NCBI GenBank assembly: GCA_910587275.1
Contig: CAJUMD010000063.1
Location: 1-18,667, forward strand
Direction: 5' to 3'
Length of the DNA: 18,667 nucleotides
Origin: an uncultured Kineothrix sp.
GTDB lineage: Bacteria; Bacillota; Clostridia; Lachnospirales; Lachnospiraceae
The notes beneath the pieces were generated by a model, which saw only the letters and a program-made list of their open reading frames with translations, was not told the DNA's origin and did not search any database. Positions within the stretch are counted from its first letter, which is position 1, and every line of letters starts with the position of its first letter. This document shows, piece by piece, positions 14,894-18,667 of this stretch. A program made the position numbers and the translations under genes.

Positions 14894-15001
14894 CGTGGTT
14901 AAACGATCTAAAATTCCAAGGTACGGGCATCCGGCCAAGATACCCGCCCCTGTATTTCATATATCGGAACACGAATACGATAACTTTATAGCGGATTTGA
15001 A

Positions 15002-15026
15002 AAATGCCCGTACAGGCGCGGCATTT
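15002..15026 (-). terminator. Weak terminator just after the amidase stop
   Basis: AAATGCC and GGCATTT (15020-15026 and 15002-15008) form a 7-base stem with an 11-base loop, followed by a short T-run on the minus strand. It starts 3 bases after the stop and overlaps the repeat copy. The arm at 15004-15008 could also pair with 14921-14930 instead. Confidence 0.5.
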
Positions 15027-15040
15027 GGCTCATTGCCCGC
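15016..15040 (-). repeat. Shortened copy of the pyrC-pyrK repeat unit
   Basis: Sixteen bases (15025-15040) are identical to the end of the unit at 1367-1396, preceded by a matching GCGGC after a one-base deletion. The amidase stop codon (15030-15032) lies inside it, in a different frame from the pyrC stop in the other copy. Confidence 0.75.
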
Positions 15041-16241
15041 CGAAATAAGCATCAATCCCGTCCGCAATCCCCGATGCCATCAACTGCCGGTAATCCTCAT
15101 CCGCCATTTTCCGGTCTTCCTCCGGGTTAGTCATATATCCCATCTCCACGATAGTCACCGGAATTTTACTCCAGTTTATACCGCTCATGGTATCCGTCTC
15201 CCATACCCGCTCTTTTTTACAGCCCGTACTTGCCGTCAGACTGTCCAACACCAATGCGGAAAGTCTTTGGCTGTCCGCATACAGCCCGGCGACATAAGGG
15301 TTCTTGGGTGTGGGACAGATGGTCATGGCGCCGTTTGCCTTGCTGTTTTCCGAGCCGTTGGCATGAATCCGCACGAAGATTTCCGCACCGGAATCATATG
15401 CCATCTGCGCACGCTCTGCATTACTGATGTCCACGTCATGGCTTTCCCTTACCATATAGACCTGATAACCCCTGTTCTCCAGCTCCGCCCGCAGTTTTTC
15501 CGAAACTGCCAGCGTCAGTTCGTACTCATAAATACCCGTGGCAACCCCTTTGGTCCCGCCCGTCACCTTCATCTTTGTCTCACCGGCGCCGGGACCTACA
15601 GGCTCCTTCTCCGTGTTTGCCCTCGACTGATGTCCCGCATCAATGGCAATGACATGGCTACCCTCCGCAGGCGGTATCTTTTCCCTGACATACTCCGACT
15701 TAATGTAAAACGTGCCTTCCTCCGTCACCACACGGCTCCATCCGTCCGATTCCCCGTTCTTGGTAAATACGGTTCCCGGCTTCACCAGCGTCCAAACTTC
15801 CGCTTCCATGGAAGGCGCCCTGCGCACCCGCACCGTAGCGGTGGTATACACTTCCACGGCTTCCATATCCGTAACCGCCGCTTTCAGCGCTTCCATCTCC
15901 GCATCACGCTGCAGCGTCTGTTCCTGTGATACGGCATTGGTTTCTTTTCCCGATGCCGCCACGGGATAGGCGACGATATCCTCCTCCAAAACCGCCGTCT
16001 CCACCCGCTCCAATCCGTTTGCTTCCCCGTTTCCATGCTCTGCGGAAAACGGCTGGGGCACTTCCCTGTATGCAGGATTCCCCCATTCCCCGCCATATTG
16101 CGTACCGCGTCCGGCACTTTCCTGTCCCGGAACGGGCTGCGCGCTCCCCCCGCAGCCTGCACAGCCCAAAACCAGCACGCATACGCACACCCATGCCGCC
16201 AACCGGTAAACTACCGAACCTTTCCGAACCATTTTTTCCAT
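15030..16241 (-). CDS. N-acetylmuramoyl-L-alanine amidase lipoprotein with SH3 domain
   Basis: This enzyme cuts the bond between MurNAc and the stem peptide outside the membrane. The 403-residue protein has a basic start and hydrophobic helix ending in VLGCAGC, so C27 or C30 is probably lipidated. A variable linker (30-130) follows, then a bacterial SH3 domain (about 132-187) that may bind wall, then Amidase_3 (197-400). Zinc ligands are H204 in DAGH, E239 and H293 in RIHANG; E366 in VEMGYMTN is the catalytic glutamate. Starts at 16259 (GTG) and 16253 are possible, but 16241 has GAGGG 5 bases upstream. The last residues, FGGQ, and the stop lie in a repeat copy. The aconitase gene ends 69 bases upstream with no clear terminator, so co-transcription is possible. 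Confidence 0.93.
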   Translation of the reverse strand: MEKMVRKGSVVYRLAAWVCVCVLVLGCAGCGGSAQPVPGQESAGRGTQYGGEWGNPAYREVPQPFSAEHGNGEANGLERVETAVLEEDIVAYPVAASGKETNAVSQEQTLQRDAEMEALKAAVTDMEAVEVYTTATVRVRRAPSMEAEVWTLVKPGTVFTKNGESDGWSRVVTEEGTFYIKSEYVREKIPPAEGSHVIAIDAGHQSRANTEKEPVGPGAGETKMKVTGGTKGVATGIYEYELTLAVSEKLRAELENRGYQVYMVRESHDVDISNAERAQMAYDSGAEIFVRIHANGSENSKANGAMTICPTPKNPYVAGLYADSQRLSALVLDSLTASTGCKKERVWETDTMSGINWSKIPVTIVEMGYMTNPEEDRKMADEDYRQLMASGIADGIDAYFGGQ

Positions 16242-16310
16242 ATAGACCCTCATTTCCACACAATTTCAATGCCGTAACCGTAAACTTCCCCCTGCCGCTG
16301 CCTGCTTCCG

Positions 16311-18608
16311 TCAGGAAACCCGGTTATAATTAATCAGGCATCCCTTCAAAATAATCTGTCTTTCCTCATCGGTCAGTTCTCCCAAAGTCATTGTAAACTC
16401 CTTCAAACCGCCGCTGCCTGCCACATATGCCCGGATACTGTCCGCTTTCTCCTCCACGGCTTTACGCACGTCCGGCACGAAGATATAGTCCAAATTGCCA
16501 AACGGCAGTTCCGTGTCCTTCTCCTTTATGACAAACGGAAGCATTCCCCAGTTAATCAGGTTGGAACGGTATCTCTTGGTAGCATATTCGTTGGCGATGT
16601 TCGCCCAGCCTCCTAATACCTTCTGGCAGGAAGCTGCCTGCTCCCTCGCCGAACCGTCCCCCGGCTTCACTGCAAAAATGGTGGAGCCAAAGCCCACATT
16701 CCCTTCTCCCACATCGGGATAGGTTTTTTGTATGGCTTCCATGACCGGCTTTAATTCCGGTTTAACTTCCAACGGACATTTGCCTTCCATTACGGCAGTC
16801 TGCGCCTCCTGTATCTCCTTAGCGCGCCCCACATACGCAGGGTCCTTCCTGGAAAGGGTAAATTCCGCCAGCCCCAGCGGGTTGGAACGGTAAGAGGATG
16901 TTTCACCCGAAGGGATTAATTCATCCGTCGTCGTCACCGGATCATGGATTTCCGATACCACCTGCAGCACCAGGTTTTCCGGCAGCGCGCACATCTTCGG
17001 CCAGTCCTTAATGTTTGGTCCGAACTGGATTTCCACTTCCGGGTCCGCCTGTCCTTTGGAATCAAAGACGCGGTTTTCATAAATCCTGGAATCAAAATAA
17101 TATTTATATTTTCCGATGGTCCCGTCAAAATCCGTAGCCGGTGTCAGCACGCCCTTATTCGCACTGGTCGCCGCAATGGAACGGGCATCCATCAGTGCCA
17201 CGGAAGATATCTGCCCGTTTTGCAGTTTCGAGCCTTCCCGGTTAGGGAAGTTCCTTGTGGAATGGCGGATACTGAACGCATGGTTCGCCGGCGTATCCCC
17301 TGCGCCGAAGCAGGGACCGCAGAATGCCGTCTTAAGCACTGCGCCGGTTTCCATCAGCGCTGCCGCACAGCCGTTTTTCACCAATTCCATATATACCGGC
17401 ATGGAAGCAGGGTATACGCTTAAGGTAAAACCGTCGGAGCCGATATAGGAACCTTTCAGGATATCCGCCGCCGCACAGATATTTTCAAACCCGCCGCCGG
17501 CACAGCCCGCAATAATGCCCTGGTCCACATAAAATTTCCCGTCCCTTACCTTATTCTTCAAAGTAAATTCCACGGCGCCGTCCAGGCTTACCGCCGCCCG
17601 TTTCTCCACATCGTTTAAGATATCGTCCAAATTAGCATTTAATTCCTCTATGGTATACGTATTACTGGGATGGAACGGCATTGCAATCATCGGTCGGATG
17701 CTGCTTAAGTCCACGGTAATCATTCCGTCATAATATGCCACTTCTCCCGGATTCAGCTCCTTATAATCCTCTTTTCTTCCATGGATATCATAAAATTCCT
17801 CAATTTCCCGGTCTGTTCTCCAAACCGAAGATAAGCATGTGGTTTCCGTGGTCATGACATCGATGCCAATGCGGAAATCCGCGCTTAAGGACGCCACACC
17901 CGGTCCCACAAACTCCATCACCTTATTTTTTACATAACCGTTGCCGAACACCGCGCCGATAACCGCCAGCGCCACATCCTGCGGTCCCACTCCTTTTACC
18001 GGTTCCCCTGTCAGGTATACGCCCACGACCTCCGGCATGTTGATATCATAGGTCTGGTTTAACAACTGCTTCACGAGCTCCGGTCCGCCCTCTCCCATTG
18101 CCATGGTACCAAGTGCACCGTAGCGGGTATGGGAATCAGAACCGAGAATCATGCGTCCCCCTCCGGCAAGCATTTCCCTCGCATACTGGTGAATCACTGC
18201 CTGGTGGGGCGGCACGTATACGCCGCCGTATTTCTTCGCACAGGTAAGACCAAACATATGGTCATCTTCATTAATCGTCCCGCCCACCGCACAAAGGGAA
18301 TTATGACAATTTGTCAGTACATAAGGCACCGGGAATTTCTCCAGTCCCGAAGCGCGTGCGGTTTGGATGATACCCACAAACGTAATGTCATGGGAAGTCA
18401 GTTTATCAAACTTAATCTTCAGCTTTTCCATGCTGCCGGAAGTATTATGTTCTTTCAGGATACCGTATGCAATGGTCTCCTTCGCGGCTTCTTCCCTGCT
18501 TACCGTCTTTCCGGTTCTGCCCTTCACCGCTTCCTCCGCCTGCGCTCCGTCGGGAATAATCTCCGTCCCGTTCACCAGGTATGCGCCGCCGTCCAATAAT
18601 TGTATCAT
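16311..18608 (-). CDS. Aconitase family hydratase (YbhJ type)
   Basis: This is a 765-residue single-chain aconitase-family protein. Three cysteines fit the 4Fe-4S cluster: C369 in IIAGCAGGGFEN, and C430 and C433 in CGPC. GSDSHTRYGALG (156-167) and STRNFPNREGSK (450-461) are substrate-side motifs. The sequence between them resembles the E. coli YbhJ group more than AcnA or AcnB, for instance the GSCTN block is AGCAGGG. Substrate is unproven: it may act as aconitate hydratase or on a related hydroxy acid. The start at 18608 has GGGAGGAG four bases before the ATG. No citrate-pathway genes are visible, although only 59 bases upstream are in the window. Confidence 0.88.
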   Translation of the reverse strand: MIQLLDGGAYLVNGTEIIPDGAQAEEAVKGRTGKTVSREEAAKETIAYGILKEHNTSGSMEKLKIKFDKLTSHDITFVGIIQTARASGLEKFPVPYVLTNCHNSLCAVGGTINEDDHMFGLTCAKKYGGVYVPPHQAVIHQYAREMLAGGGRMILGSDSHTRYGALGTMAMGEGGPELVKQLLNQTYDINMPEVVGVYLTGEPVKGVGPQDVALAVIGAVFGNGYVKNKVMEFVGPGVASLSADFRIGIDVMTTETTCLSSVWRTDREIEEFYDIHGRKEDYKELNPGEVAYYDGMITVDLSSIRPMIAMPFHPSNTYTIEELNANLDDILNDVEKRAAVSLDGAVEFTLKNKVRDGKFYVDQGIIAGCAGGGFENICAAADILKGSYIGSDGFTLSVYPASMPVYMELVKNGCAAALMETGAVLKTAFCGPCFGAGDTPANHAFSIRHSTRNFPNREGSKLQNGQISSVALMDARSIAATSANKGVLTPATDFDGTIGKYKYYFDSRIYENRVFDSKGQADPEVEIQFGPNIKDWPKMCALPENLVLQVVSEIHDPVTTTDELIPSGETSSYRSNPLGLAEFTLSRKDPAYVGRAKEIQEAQTAVMEGKCPLEVKPELKPVMEAIQKTYPDVGEGNVGFGSTIFAVKPGDGSAREQAASCQKVLGGWANIANEYATKRYRSNLINWGMLPFVIKEKDTELPFGNLDYIFVPDVRKAVEEKADSIRAYVAGSGGLKEFTMTLGELTDEERQIILKGCLINYNRVS

Positions 18609-18667
18609 AATTCTCCTCCCTATTTAGTCAAGTCTTTTTTCCTTATTTTTCAAGGATTTTTAGTTAT

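Larger units (their letters stand above)
14686..15029. other. Intergenic region between the amidase and the EF-hand protein
   Basis: These 344 bases hold no convincing gene. Reading frames here are open by chance and lack ribosome sites. They contain two terminator-like hairpins for the amidase, a shortened repeat copy, and a 10-base inverted pair, GTACGGGCAT (14921-14930) and ATGCCCGTAC (15004-15013), 73 bases apart. I could not identify a promoter for the EF-hand gene. Confidence 0.6.

Noticed and set aside
18609..18667. Promoter for the aconitase gene
   Set aside because: TTGAAA occurs, but no convincing -10 lies at 16-18 bases and the window ends here.

Overview
The window looks like chromosomal DNA from a spore-forming, gut-type Clostridia, most likely Lachnospiraceae. 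The basis is the spoIID-spoIIQ pair, the class 1B PyrD/PyrK dihydroorotate dehydrogenase, the moderate G+C content and the style of the intergenic repeats. Almost everything is read from the minus strand. Only a GT11 fucosyltransferase and a plsC-type acyltransferase lie on the plus strand. No phage, transposase, tRNA, rRNA or CRISPR array was found.

Layout from left to right. (1) 1-2806, minus: pyrimidine biosynthesis, pyrC then pyrK then pyrD (cut by the window edge), with a composite repeat between pyrC and pyrK that supplies the pyrC stop codon. (2) 2807-2996: divergent promoters for pyrC and for an orphan GT11 glycosyltransferase (2997-3881, plus). (3) 4046-4480: a small PrcB-like lipoprotein (minus), divergent from plsC (4738-5478, plus). 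(4) 5514-9683, minus: a tight ddl - murF - O-antigen-ligase-like operon with a sigma-A-like promoter upstream of ddl and a hairpin at its 3' end. (5) 9890-11113: an amidohydrolase. (6) 11364-13454: spoIIQ-like and spoIID genes, each preceded by a sequence resembling a sporulation promoter (sigma-F/G and sigma-E). (7) 13570-14685: a conserved protein with EF-hand-like calcium loops. (8) 14686-15029: a non-coding stretch with a strong intrinsic terminator, a weaker one and a repeat copy. (9) 15030-16241: an SH3 plus Amidase_3 lipoprotein, directly downstream of a YbhJ-type aconitase/hydratase (16311-18608).

Much of the window concerns the cell envelope: D-Ala-D-Ala synthesis (Ddl), its ligation to the peptidoglycan precursor (MurF), a polysaccharide ligase/polymerase, a peptidoglycan amidase, a phospholipid acyltransferase and the forespore engulfment proteins SpoIID/SpoIIQ. 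The most interesting points are the loss of all LytM zinc residues in the SpoIIQ-like protein together with an altered SpoIID signature, the sporulation promoters at the expected places, and the repeat family that sits at gene 3' ends and provides stop codons in different frames. I did not find a convincing wholly new system.
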